DNA of 64,000 bases from Shewanella sp. AS1. GTDB lineage: Bacteria > Pseudomonadota > Gammaproteobacteria > Enterobacterales > Shewanellaceae. Positions 46,625 to 55,867 of this stretch are shown in pieces (position 1 is the first letter of the stretch; each line of letters begins with the position of its first letter). The notes below the pieces were generated by a model. It saw only the letters and a list, made by a program, of their open reading frames with translations. It had not been told where the DNA came from and ran no database searches. The stretch lies in contig NZ_JAKCLJ010000003.1 in assembly GCF_021412565.1 (NCBI RefSeq), positions 62,001-126,000 of the forward strand, given 5' to 3'. The translations under genes were made by a program, and so were the position numbers.

Positions 46625-47686
46625 CTAATAATAACGTTTCAGATCCATGCCTTGGTAGAGATGTGCGACCTGCTCACCGTAACCATTAAACGGCTGTGTA
46701 TCGATCCGCTTAGCCGAGAAAATACCCCCTTCGCCAATACGCCGCTCCGTTGCCTGAGACCACCTTGGGTGATCCACCTTAGGATTCACATTAGCGTAAA
46801 AACCATACTCATGGGGAGCCAGCTGATTCCAACTGGTCGGCGGCTGTTTATCCATCACGCGAATACCCACAATGGACTTGATGCTCTTAAAGCCATATTT
46901 CCAGGGCACCACTAATCGAATGGGTGCGCCGTTTTGGGGTCTTAAGGTGCTGCCATAGAGACCTACAGCAAGCAGTGCTAGCTCATTGGTGGCCTCATCG
47001 AGTCTAAGTCCTTCAACATAGGGATAGTGGATCCCGCCGCCCATCAGACGGTTCTTCTGCCCTGGCATCTGCTCAGGATCGAACAGGGTCTCAAACGCCA
47101 CATGGGTCGCACCGGCTCTGACCCCGGCTTTTCTCAGTAAGTCCGCCAGTGGAAACCCTACCCAAGGGATCACCATAGACCAGGCTTCGACACACCTGAG
47201 GCGATAGATACGCTCCTCTAATGCAAATAGCTTGGTGAGATCATCCAGATCTAAGGTCAGCGGCCTGTCGACTAGCCCTTCCACCTTGAGCACCCAGGGA
47301 TCAACCTTAAACCCTTGGGCATTTTCGAAGGGGTCTGTCTTATCTGTGCCGAATTCATAGAAATTGTTATGGGTGATCACCTTGGCCTCAGGGGTTAATA
47401 CCTCATGCTGACCAAACTGGTTGTCGGCGGAAAAACTGAGGGGCTGAGTGACAAAAGGCTGCTTAGATTTTGGCTCGCCAAAAAGATCGAATAACCCGGC
47501 CTGAACATAACCCGGAATGCTGGCACCAATAGCGCCAAGTCCCAGGGCTTTCACTATGCTGCGCCTGTCATTAAACACCGCTTGTGGCGTCACATTGGCT
47601 TCACGCTCATTCCAGACCTTGCCACCCCAAGTACGCGCATTCCTTACTCTTAAGATTTTGCTTCGACCATTTGTCTGCTTCACCAT
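46625..47686 (-). CDS. msrP: Protein-methionine-sulfoxide reductase catalytic subunit MsrP
   Basis: Periplasmic molybdopterin enzyme that repairs oxidised methionines in envelope proteins. A twin-arginine signal is present (NDRRSIVKALGLGAIGAS). Catalytic-domain landmarks are YEFGTDKTDP, RLRCVEAWSMVIPWVGFPL (Cys ligand to molybdenum), HYPYVEGLRLDEA and VVPWKYGFKSIKSI. ATG at 47686 has GAGG upstream; a GTG two codons earlier is less well placed. The 30 residues before the usual N-terminus are extra relative to E. coli, so a start further downstream is possible. Confidence 0.95.
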   Translation of the reverse strand: MVKQTNGRSKILRVRNARTWGGKVWNEREANVTPQAVFNDRRSIVKALGLGAIGASIPGYVQAGLFDLFGEPKSKQPFVTQPLSFSADNQFGQHEVLTPEAKVITHNNFYEFGTDKTDPFENAQGFKVDPWVLKVEGLVDRPLTLDLDDLTKLFALEERIYRLRCVEAWSMVIPWVGFPLADLLRKAGVRAGATHVAFETLFDPEQMPGQKNRLMGGGIHYPYVEGLRLDEATNELALLAVGLYGSTLRPQNGAPIRLVVPWKYGFKSIKSIVGIRVMDKQPPTSWNQLAPHEYGFYANVNPKVDHPRWSQATERRIGEGGIFSAKRIDTQPFNGYGEQVAHLYQGMDLKRYY

Positions 47687-47926
47687 TGGCACCTCAACTC
47701 TTGTTCATGGCTACTCTTGTTATAACAGGGAACATATTGCAGGTTTTGCATAAAAGCTAGCCAGCTAACTCTCGACCCTCGACCTCGACTCTCTCTATTA
47801 GATAGACTAAAGGCAAAAAAAATTTCAACCTCACAAATGATTTACGTCTTAGCGCCAAGATTGCACTTGAACACACCCCTTCACCGTGAGAGGCTTATCC
47901 CATTCTTCATTTTTGGTTGATCATTT

Positions 47927-49450
47927 ATGCCAGTAGCCATACCACTCTCCTTACCCGAAATTCTCGCGCTTTGTGCCACCGCTTTCCTCTCATTATTAAT
48001 CGGCGCCCTACTCAATCAACGCCTGACTCGCCGGCGCTGGGAGGAGATCAAACAGCAACTGCTTGATGAGCAGCAAACCCTCAGTCAGCAACAGGCTCAA
48101 GCATTAGCATTAGCCCAGGCGCAAGTGGAAGATAAACAAACTGAAAACGGCCAATTACAGCAAAAACTGGAGCATCAAATCGCCCTGCTGGGTATGAGCC
48201 GTGCCCAGGCAGAAAGGGCAAACGAACTCGAAGATCAGCTGCAACAGGCGCAGCGTAAACAGATGGAAACCCAGCTGGCGCTGTCCAAATCCAACGCCAT
48301 GCAGCAAACCCTGACGGTGAAGTTTGAAACCGAGCAGCAAGCCCTCGAAGATAAGATTGCCCATCTCAACGCCGCCGAGTCGCGCCTGAGCCAGCAATTT
48401 GAGAATTTAGCCAACAAAATTTTTGATAGCAAATCCCAAGTTTTGCAGCAGCAGAATGAACAACAGCTGACAAACGTGCTATCTCCCTTTAAACAGCAGC
48501 TTGAAGGTTTTAGAAAGCAGGTACAGGAATCCTACACAGTCGAGCAGGCCGAACGCAGCGCCTTTAAGCATCAGCTGGAATCACTAAAGGCATTAAACCT
48601 GCAAATGAGTCAGGATGCGGTCAACCTAACCAAAGCATTAAAAGGCGACAATAAGCAGCAAGGCAACTGGGGCGAAGTGATCCTTGAGCGGGTTCTGCAA
48701 GAAAGTGGCCTACGTGAGGGACATGAATACCATACCCAGCAAGATCTTAAAGATGACAAAGGCAAACGCTTCAAACCCGATGTGATAGTCCATCTGCCGG
48801 AAGACAAAGATGTGGTGATCGATGCCAAGATGTCTCTGGTCGCCTATGAACGTTATTTTAACAGCGAAGATGAATTAACCCGAACTGGCGCAATCAAGGA
48901 GCATTGCAACTCCATACGTGCGCACATTAAAGGCCTGAGTCAGAAGGATTATCAAAAGCTTCATGGCCTCACCAGTCTCGATTATGTACTGATGTTTATT
49001 CCGCTTGAACCCGCATTTCTGCTGGCACTTGAACATGAGCCAAGCCTGATCAACTATGCGCTAGAGAATAATATCATGCTGGTCAGCCCCACTAACTTAC
49101 TGGTAGCACTGCGTACCATCAACAATATCTGGCGCTATGAATACCAGAATCAAAATGCCCAGCAGATCGCCAAACAGGCGGGTAAAATTTACGACAAACT
49201 CTGTGGTTATGTTGAGGATATGGAGAAGGTGGGCAAGGCCATTGAGTCGGTGGATAAGCACTACCAAAGTGCCATGGGCAAACTCTCCACGGGCAAAGGC
49301 AACCTCATTCGTCAAGCTCACCAGATGCAGCAACTCGGGGTTGCCACCTCAAAGCAGCTCGACCCTCAGCTGCTGGATAACTCGCTCAATGAATCGCATC
49401 CCGAGCGAGAACCGCATTATGAAATAAACGGTGAATCCAAACTCAATTAA
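47927..49450 (+). CDS. rmuC: DNA recombination protein RmuC
   Basis: Membrane-anchored coiled-coil protein with a nuclease-like domain, which limits inversions between short inverted repeats. 507 residues: one N-terminal helix (about 9-27), a long Gln-rich coiled coil (about 35-190), then the RmuC domain with NWGEVILERVLQESGLREGHEY, FKPDVIVHLPEDKDVVIDAKMSL (in part), MFIPLEPAFLLAL and NIMLVSPTNLLVALRTI. The putative catalytic DxxxxDAK core is visible. Confidence 0.96.
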   Translation: MPVAIPLSLPEILALCATAFLSLLIGALLNQRLTRRRWEEIKQQLLDEQQTLSQQQAQALALAQAQVEDKQTENGQLQQKLEHQIALLGMSRAQAERANELEDQLQQAQRKQMETQLALSKSNAMQQTLTVKFETEQQALEDKIAHLNAAESRLSQQFENLANKIFDSKSQVLQQQNEQQLTNVLSPFKQQLEGFRKQVQESYTVEQAERSAFKHQLESLKALNLQMSQDAVNLTKALKGDNKQQGNWGEVILERVLQESGLREGHEYHTQQDLKDDKGKRFKPDVIVHLPEDKDVVIDAKMSLVAYERYFNSEDELTRTGAIKEHCNSIRAHIKGLSQKDYQKLHGLTSLDYVLMFIPLEPAFLLALEHEPSLINYALENNIMLVSPTNLLVALRTINNIWRYEYQNQNAQQIAKQAGKIYDKLCGYVEDMEKVGKAIESVDKHYQSAMGKLSTGKGNLIRQAHQMQQLGVATSKQLDPQLLDNSLNESHPEREPHYEINGESKLN

Positions 49451-49506
49451 TCGTTAAGAATCAAGGAAGACCGACTGCAGAATCTGATGTAACGAGGAGC
49501 AGCACT

Positions 49507-51471
49507 ATGCTAAGCCTTTATATAAAAAGTTGTTTTAGGCAAAGCCTACCCGTGCTTGCCCTGCTTTCCTGTGTGTTTTCTCCTCTCATCACATCCATGC
49601 CCGTTCAAGCGAGTCATAGCCAGGCGAGTAAGCTCACAGCTCAGCAGCAAAACTATCTGGATGCCAAAGCCAGCCTAGATAATAACGACCTCATTGAATA
49701 CCAGAAACTGAGAAAGCAGCTTGAGGGTTATCCTCTCACCCCCTATCTGGACTTTCATGCCAACATGGATGACATACTGGCCAGCAAAGGCAAACAGGCT
49801 AGTCGCGCGATCGCCAAATTTAAGGGCACGGCCCTGCACTCGAGCCTACGTTATCGCTATCTTGTGCACACAGGTAACAATGAGCGCTGGCATGATTTTC
49901 TCACTATCAGCCCCAAGGCACCCAAGAATATCGTGCTGCAGTGCTATTACTATCGAGCCCTGTTCAACAATGAGCAGCGTAAACAGGCCTTTAAAGGGGC
50001 ACAACAACTTTGGCTTTACGGCCACTCCCGGCCAAAAGAGTGCGATCCCCTGTTTGCCGCCTGGGAAAAGGCCGGCCATCCCAGTCAGGAGCTGATTTGG
50101 CAGCGTATGTTACTGGCCTTTAATGCCAACGAACTGGGATTATTAACTTATCTCTCTAAAAAGCTTACCCAGCACAAAGAGGAAGCCCAGCTGCTTATCG
50201 GCCTCTATAAAAAACCCCACACCCTGGAGCAGAAAAATCGTTTAAGCAAGAACGAGAAGCGCAATGAAGCGATGCTCGAAGCCGTCCTTAAACGCCTTGC
50301 CCGCCAAGATCTAGGCAAGGCTATCTCGCTCTATTCCCGCTACGAACAGTCAAAACGCTTTAGCCCGTTCGAGCAGAAAAAACTCAGCCGTTATCTGCTG
50401 CGCCGCGCACTCATCGCCCAGGAAAACGCGCTCAAACCCTTCGTCGATAGCCATCTCGGGCAAATCGACAGTGACGATCTCAAGGTGCTGCGCCTTCGCT
50501 GGGCGATACGGGAAAACGATCAGCAGGCCATAGCGCACTATCTAGCGCTCCTGAGTCAGGAGAAACGCAGCAAGGAGCGCTGGCAGTATTGGCTCGCCCG
50601 CACCAATGCCCAGGATGATGACAAGGCTGAGCGCCTAAAGAGTCTTGCCCAAGCGCGAAATTTTTACGGCTTCAGCGCCGCCAGCACACTAAAACAGGCT
50701 GTGCAGCTACAAGATGAAGCGACCCCGGCCAATCCAAACCTAAATGCCAAGCTCAAGCAAGATCCCGGTCTTGCAAGGGTCAGCGAGCTGCTGGCACTGG
50801 ATAAACTCATAGATGCCAGAGCCGAATGGCTGCTCCTGCTCTCTCGTTATGATAATGCCACCCAAGCACAATATGCGCTGCTGGCTCAAGGGCGCGGCTG
50901 GGATTATCTTGGGGTACAGGCCAGTATTGAAGCCAGCCTTTGGAACGACATGGCGCTGCGTTTCCCCTTAGCAGCGACCCCCGCCTTCGAACAGGCGAGC
51001 CAACAAGCCAAGGTGGATATCGATGAGCTTCGCGCCATCGCAAGACGCGAATCGGCTTTCTATCCCTATGCCACATCCAGCGTTGGTGCCCGCGGTCTGA
51101 TGCAGCTGATGCCAGCGACGGCCAAGGCCACAGCCAAGAAACTCAGACTGCCCTATCGCGGCCATAAGAGCCTGTACCAAATAGACACTAATACCCTGCT
51201 CGGCAGTGCCTACTATGCCCAGCTGCTAAAGGAGTTTGACAACAATCGTGTGCTGGCCACTGCCGCCTATAACGCTGGGCCACGCCGGGTAAAACTCTGG
51301 CTGGAGAAGAGTAAGGGCAAATTAGATGTGTTGAGCTTTATCGAGTCTATCCCTTTCACCGAGACCCGAGAGTATGTGCAGGCGGTATTGAGTTACCGGG
51401 TGATCTACCAGATGCAACAGCATAAACCCGTGTCCCTCTTCTCGGAGCAGGAGCTGAACTATCGCTACTAG
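49507..51471 (+). CDS. slt: Soluble lytic murein transglycosylase
   Basis: Periplasmic Slt70-type enzyme. 654 residues, signal peptide about 1-36 (ending VQASHS), a long alpha-superhelical U domain (about 40-470), an L domain, and the C-terminal transglycosylase domain with the catalytic Glu in ARRESAFYPYATSSVGARGL, MQLMPATAKATAKK, and AAYNAGPRRVKLWL. GAGGAGC precedes the ATG. Confidence 0.96.
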   Translation: MLSLYIKSCFRQSLPVLALLSCVFSPLITSMPVQASHSQASKLTAQQQNYLDAKASLDNNDLIEYQKLRKQLEGYPLTPYLDFHANMDDILASKGKQASRAIAKFKGTALHSSLRYRYLVHTGNNERWHDFLTISPKAPKNIVLQCYYYRALFNNEQRKQAFKGAQQLWLYGHSRPKECDPLFAAWEKAGHPSQELIWQRMLLAFNANELGLLTYLSKKLTQHKEEAQLLIGLYKKPHTLEQKNRLSKNEKRNEAMLEAVLKRLARQDLGKAISLYSRYEQSKRFSPFEQKKLSRYLLRRALIAQENALKPFVDSHLGQIDSDDLKVLRLRWAIRENDQQAIAHYLALLSQEKRSKERWQYWLARTNAQDDDKAERLKSLAQARNFYGFSAASTLKQAVQLQDEATPANPNLNAKLKQDPGLARVSELLALDKLIDARAEWLLLLSRYDNATQAQYALLAQGRGWDYLGVQASIEASLWNDMALRFPLAATPAFEQASQQAKVDIDELRAIARRESAFYPYATSSVGARGLMQLMPATAKATAKKLRLPYRGHKSLYQIDTNTLLGSAYYAQLLKEFDNNRVLATAAYNAGPRRVKLWLEKSKGKLDVLSFIESIPFTETREYVQAVLSYRVIYQMQQHKPVSLFSEQELNYRY

Positions 51472-51638
51472 CATTCACTACTAGCGACTTTCGCAACTGG
51501 CTATCAATACCGACTTTCACGATTAAACTGGATTAAGGGGGTTTCTCCAGCTAGCTTTAGTTGAGTGACGACTGACACCTTATCTTTGGGTCGTCCGATA
51601 AAAATCAACAAGATAAAAATAACACTAGAGGGAGTTGC
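51472..51638. other. Intergenic region before the MoxR gene
   Basis: Begins with near repeats of CTACTAGC and CGACTTTCxC, both twice within 60 bases. No clear promoter hexamers were identified. Confidence 0.4.
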
Positions 51639-52550
51639 ATGTCGCAGAGCAGCATCTTGGCACTGTCGAGCCAACTAGAACAGGTACTACTGGGCAAGCC
51701 CCAACAGATCAAACTCGCCATCACTTGTATTCTTGCCAAAGGCCACCTACTTATCGAAGATTTGCCTGGCATGGGGAAAACCAGCCTCTCTCAGGGACTG
51801 GCACAGAGTCTAGGACTCAGCCACCAGCGGATCCAGTTTACCAGCGATATGCTGCCGGCCGACATCCTGGGGGTCTCTATTTTCAATAAAGAGCAATCGC
51901 AATTTGTGTTTCATCCCGGCCCCATCTTCAGGCAGATGGTACTGGCCGATGAGATCAACCGCGCCAGCCCCAAGACCCAGAGCGCCCTGCTCGAAGCCAT
52001 GGCCGAGCATCAGATCACTGTCGATGGCGTCACTCATCCGCTGCCCAGCCCCTTCTTTGTGATTGCCACCCAAAACCCCAGTGAGCAGTCGGGGACTTTT
52101 CCCTTGCCGGAATCCCAGCTCGATCGATTTATGATGCGGATCTCCATCGGCTATCCAGATAAGGTCGCCGAACTTGCCATGTTAAAGGGGATGGATTTGT
52201 CGCCTCAAATCAATACACTTCCCCAGAGGCTAGACCCGCTTGCACTGCGCGAGGCGCAAAATGAGATACTGGATGTCAAAGCCTCCGATGCACTTCTGCA
52301 CTATATTCTGGCGCTGATAGAGAGTTCACGTCAGCTACAAGAGGGCTTTGGCCTGTCGCCGCGGGCCAGCAAGGCGCTGCTCCATGCCGCCAAGGCTTGG
52401 GCCTATATTCAGGGGCGCAACTATGTGGTGCCTGAAGATGTGCAGGCGGTTTTCCCCTCTGTGGCTGAGCACAGGCTCCGCAGCACCAGCCAGCAACAGG
52501 GGGAAGCGCTGTCCTTGAAGCTGCTTAGCAGTGTGAACCCCATCTTGTAG
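51639..52550 (+). CDS. MoxR family AAA+ ATPase
   Basis: 303 residues. Walker A DLPGMGKTSLSQGL, Walker B ADEINRASPKTQSALLEAM, then ATQNPSEQSGTFPLPESQLDRF, the MoxR signature, and a C-terminal lid. GAGGGAG lies before the ATG. MoxR ATPases act as chaperones in metal or complex assembly together with DUF58 or vWA proteins; here it starts a three-gene unit with a DUF58 protein and a membrane transglutaminase. Confidence 0.95.
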   Translation: MSQSSILALSSQLEQVLLGKPQQIKLAITCILAKGHLLIEDLPGMGKTSLSQGLAQSLGLSHQRIQFTSDMLPADILGVSIFNKEQSQFVFHPGPIFRQMVLADEINRASPKTQSALLEAMAEHQITVDGVTHPLPSPFFVIATQNPSEQSGTFPLPESQLDRFMMRISIGYPDKVAELAMLKGMDLSPQINTLPQRLDPLALREAQNEILDVKASDALLHYILALIESSRQLQEGFGLSPRASKALLHAAKAWAYIQGRNYVVPEDVQAVFPSVAEHRLRSTSQQQGEALSLKLLSSVNPIL

Positions 52551-52556
52551 GGGGCC

Positions 52557-53633
52557 ATGATCAGAATGAAAGCCTTAAGCGCCTCTTCCCTCAATCGATA
52601 CTGGCATAACTGGTTGTCCAGGCGGCTGCCGGCGAATTCAGAAATCACCCTGGCGCACAAGAGTATTTTCATTCTCCCCACTGGGTTTGGTCTTTTCTGG
52701 CTGCTATTGGTGGTGGTGCTCTTCCTGTTTGGCACTAACTATCAGAATAATTTGGTGATCGGACTTAGCTTATTGCTGCTTAGCGTGTTTAATACCTGCA
52801 TTATCTACAGTTATCGTAACCTTGCCGGGATGACACTGCAGGCGAAAAACGCGCCTAATGTCTACGCCGGTGAGACAGTCCTGTTTCCCATCGAGATCAG
52901 CGCCCCACAAGTGCAGTGTCAGGTGCGACTCAGCTACAAACACAATCCAATCCGCTCCATCGAGCGGGTTGATGAGCACAAGCAGCTCACCCTTATCGCC
53001 TTCGATAACGCCAGGCGCGGTTGGCTAGATCCTGGACGGCTTAAGGTCGAGTCCCGCTTTCCCCTGGGTCTGTGCCGTGCCTGGTCCCATATCGATCTTG
53101 ATAATCGCCAGATAGTGTTTGCAGCCCCAAAGCTCAGCCACACCGCCCTTAAACGCGACCAGAAGAACAAGCCAGCCGATAGCCTGCAAGGCAGCGCAAC
53201 CATAGGTGTCGAGGAGTTTAAGCACCTTAGACCCTATGTGATAGGTGAGCCACTCAATCAGATAGCCTGGAAGCAACTGGCTCAAGGACGCGGCATGTTA
53301 ACCAAGGAGTTTGACCAACCCACAGGTGAGCCCCAGTGGTTGGTGTTCGATCCCACTCGCCCCGATCTTGAGCAGCAGCTCAGTGAAATGACCTGGATGG
53401 TGGATACCCTAAGTCAGCACAATAAAATTTTCGGGTTGCGACTGCCCACCCAAACCCTGCTTCCTGGCTGTGGCAATCATCACAGAGTCGCCTGTTTAAA
53501 GGCCATCGCTACCTATGGCACTGTCACCCAAGCTGGCACCAAACCACAAACAAAAGTTGAGCCTCAAACAAAAGTTGAGCCTCAAACAAAAGTTGAACCT
53601 CAAACAAAAGTTGAGCCTACCCCTGATGAATAG
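52557..53633 (+). CDS. DUF58 domain protein
   Basis: 358 residues. Two N-terminal membrane helices (about 39-80), a periplasmic or cytoplasmic beta-rich middle, and the DUF58 landmark FKHLRPYVIGEPLNQIAWKQ followed by GMLTKEF. The C-terminus ends in four copies of PQTKVE from an 18-bp tandem repeat, then TPDE. Its last eight bases overlap the chosen start of the transglutaminase gene. A partner of the MoxR ATPase by context. Confidence 0.93.
   Translation: MIRMKALSASSLNRYWHNWLSRRLPANSEITLAHKSIFILPTGFGLFWLLLVVVLFLFGTNYQNNLVIGLSLLLLSVFNTCIIYSYRNLAGMTLQAKNAPNVYAGETVLFPIEISAPQVQCQVRLSYKHNPIRSIERVDEHKQLTLIAFDNARRGWLDPGRLKVESRFPLGLCRAWSHIDLDNRQIVFAAPKLSHTALKRDQKNKPADSLQGSATIGVEEFKHLRPYVIGEPLNQIAWKQLAQGRGMLTKEFDQPTGEPQWLVFDPTRPDLEQQLSEMTWMVDTLSQHNKIFGLRLPTQTLLPGCGNHHRVACLKAIATYGTVTQAGTKPQTKVEPQTKVEPQTKVEPQTKVEPTPDE
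53547..53618 (+). repeat. 18-bp tandem repeat, four copies, at the DUF58/transglutaminase junction
   Basis: Unit CAAACAAAAGTTGAGCCT at 53547-53564, 53565-53582, 53583-53600 (one G to A change) and 53601-53618. In the DUF58 frame it encodes PQTKVE units; in the frame of the downstream gene it is also open and would encode KQKLSL units. Because 18 is a multiple of three, copy-number change keeps both frames. Confidence 0.95.
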
Positions 53634-55698
53634 GGCCACAGCAAAGACTCAGACGAAAACTCAGGCGAAGCCTAAGCCGTCCCAGATCATCAGCCGTCAT
53701 ACTCTGATGTGGTTGCTTATCGTTAACCTGAGTGTGTTGCTGCCGCTTTACGATAAAATGACCCCCTGGAGCATGGCGATCTGCGCCATCTGTCTGGTAT
53801 GGCGCTTTGGGATCTTCACCGGCAAGGTCGCCAAGCCGCCCCGTTATCTGGTCGCCCTGCTGGCTGTCGCCTCGGCGATCACTTTAGCCTTGGTCAGTTC
53901 CCAGATGGGCATACTCAATGGCTTGATCAATTTGCTGATTTTGGGTTACGCCCTTAAATACATAGAGGTGAGTGAGCACAGAGATGTACGCGCCGTGGTC
54001 ATGGTGGGTTTCTTCCTTATCGCCATCACCTTTATTGAGAAACAGAGCCTGTGGTTTACCCTGCAACTCCTGCTGGTTGCCAGCATCAATCTCTCTGTGC
54101 TGGTCAGCCTCTATCTGGGCGGCGACAGCTGGGGGCGCACCGCCAGACTCGGCGTGAAACTCATCTTACAGAGCCTGCCGCTGGCGATACTGCTATTTAT
54201 TGTGCTACCCCGTCTACCGCCGCTCTGGCTGGTGCCTAAGGCCACTACCGCCCAGACAGGCCTGTCTGACAGCGTCGCCTTTGGTGATATTGGCCAGCTG
54301 ACCCGCTCGCCTGCACTGGCCTTTAGAGTCAGCTTCCAGGGGGTGAACCCCAGTAACCAGCAGCTCTACTGGCGGGCTATCGTGCTGGAAGATTATGATG
54401 GCAGCCGCTGGACTCAATCCCAGTCCACTAAGCTGTTACATCAACAACTCAAGTTTCAGAAAGGACGCAATGATTTTCGTCAGCGTCCCTTGGGAAGAAA
54501 GTTTCAGTATGATGTGATCAGCGAGCCCACCCATCAGCGCTGGCTATTCGGGTTGGATCAAGCCTTCGGCAGTCATCAGGATGTGATCAATATGCCAGAC
54601 GGCAGCCTCTACTCCCTGAGCAACCTAGATCAAGAGTATCAATATCATGTCACTACCTACCCGGATGCGCCGCTGAGCCTGAATTTAAGCAGAGAGAGCC
54701 GCTGGCGTAACCTCAAACTGCCAAAAGACAGTAACCCAAAAACCGCACAGCTTGCCGAGCAGTTTACCCGCGATTATCCCGATCCCAGTGCACGGCTTAG
54801 CGCCATGATGCGGCTGTTTAATCAGTCACCCTATTACTACACTCTTCGCCCGCCCGCTGTCGGGCCCCAGCAAATAGATGATTTCCTGTTTGAAAACAAG
54901 GCAGGGTTTTGTGTCCACTATGCCAGCGCCTTCACCTTTATGGCCCGGCGCAGCGGCATACCCGCAAGGCTAGTCACTGGCTATCAGGGGGGCGAGTGGA
55001 ACCAGAATGCCCAGTACCTTAGCGTCTATCAATACATGGCCCACGCCTGGGTCGAGGTCTGGCTGGAAGATCAAGGTTGGGTACGTTTCGATCCCACGGC
55101 TATGATAGCCCCGGGAAGAATTGAGCAGGGTTTCGATGCCGTGTTCACTCCAGAACAAAGCTACCTGATGAACAACCCCTTTAACAGCTTGCGCCTGCGC
55201 CAATATCCGCTGTTAAATCAGATCCGCCTCTCCCTTGCCAGCATCAATTTCTACTGGAGTAAGTGGGTGTTGGGTTTCGATAATGACAAGCAGCACGAGT
55301 TATTGGAGCGTCTGCTCGGTCAGATCAACATGACTAAGATGGTGCTCTTTGTGGGATCAATCATGGCGCTCATCGCCCTGCTGATCGCCTTCAATGTCGG
55401 CCTGATAAGCTTCTCCAGGCGGCAAGATAGCCTAGTGGCCGCATTTGAACAGATAGCGGATCTGCTGGCCAAGCGCGGCCTTGGACGAAAGATCAATGAA
55501 TCCCCGACCGACTATGGCAAACGCGTCCTCGGTCAGGCTCCGCAGCTTAACATCCCCTTAAGCGCCTTTATCGACAGCTATATGGCGCTCAAATATCGGC
55601 CCTTGTCACCCGATGAACGGCAGCGGCATCTGCAGCGTTTTAAGCAGCAAGTTAAGCAGCTAGGCTCGGCCATACACAGGCACCCATGGACAAGCTAA
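53626..55698 (+). CDS. TgpA-like membrane transglutaminase (DUF3488/transglutaminase/DUF4129)
   Basis: 690 residues from ATG at 53626, overlapping the DUF58 stop by eight bases. About five to six N-terminal helices (DUF3488), a periplasmic transglutaminase-like domain with a full triad (Cys in NKAGFCVHYASAF, His in MAHAWVEVW, Asp in VRFDPTAM), another helix near 560, and a cytoplasmic DUF4129-type tail. An upstream in-frame ATG at 53515 would add 37 residues made from the tandem repeat and has no ribosome binding site. Related to TgpA of Pseudomonas, a periplasmic protein needed for viability there. Confidence 0.92.
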   Translation: MNRATAKTQTKTQAKPKPSQIISRHTLMWLLIVNLSVLLPLYDKMTPWSMAICAICLVWRFGIFTGKVAKPPRYLVALLAVASAITLALVSSQMGILNGLINLLILGYALKYIEVSEHRDVRAVVMVGFFLIAITFIEKQSLWFTLQLLLVASINLSVLVSLYLGGDSWGRTARLGVKLILQSLPLAILLFIVLPRLPPLWLVPKATTAQTGLSDSVAFGDIGQLTRSPALAFRVSFQGVNPSNQQLYWRAIVLEDYDGSRWTQSQSTKLLHQQLKFQKGRNDFRQRPLGRKFQYDVISEPTHQRWLFGLDQAFGSHQDVINMPDGSLYSLSNLDQEYQYHVTTYPDAPLSLNLSRESRWRNLKLPKDSNPKTAQLAEQFTRDYPDPSARLSAMMRLFNQSPYYYTLRPPAVGPQQIDDFLFENKAGFCVHYASAFTFMARRSGIPARLVTGYQGGEWNQNAQYLSVYQYMAHAWVEVWLEDQGWVRFDPTAMIAPGRIEQGFDAVFTPEQSYLMNNPFNSLRLRQYPLLNQIRLSLASINFYWSKWVLGFDNDKQHELLERLLGQINMTKMVLFVGSIMALIALLIAFNVGLISFSRRQDSLVAAFEQIADLLAKRGLGRKINESPTDYGKRVLGQAPQLNIPLSAFIDSYMALKYRPLSPDERQRHLQRFKQQVKQLGSAIHRHPWTS

Positions 55699-55771
55699 CA
55701 CCAGTGGAACTTGAGATGATTACTATCTGACTTTATTGGATTAAAAATTACTCCAAGGCGCTAACTATCAG

Positions 55772-55809
55772 AGAGTAAAACCCTAGACATCACAGAGTAA
55801 AGCCCTAGA
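55772..55809 (+). repeat. Two 16-bp direct repeats upstream of recC
   Basis: AGAGTAAA(A/G)CCCTAGA occurs at 55772-55787 and 55794-55809, a 22-base period (about two helical turns), 60-100 bases before recC. Could be a protein-binding site or a chance local duplication. Confidence 0.7.
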
Positions 55810-55867
55810 ATAGAGGCAAAATTAGATCCCTTAACTGCGGCGCTTCGCATCCGATTAAAGGCAGCCT

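Noticed and set aside
53515..53625. Upstream start for the TgpA-like transglutaminase
   Set aside because: The extra residues come only from the tandem repeat in a second frame, and no ribosome binding site precedes 53515; kept as a finding because it is not excluded.
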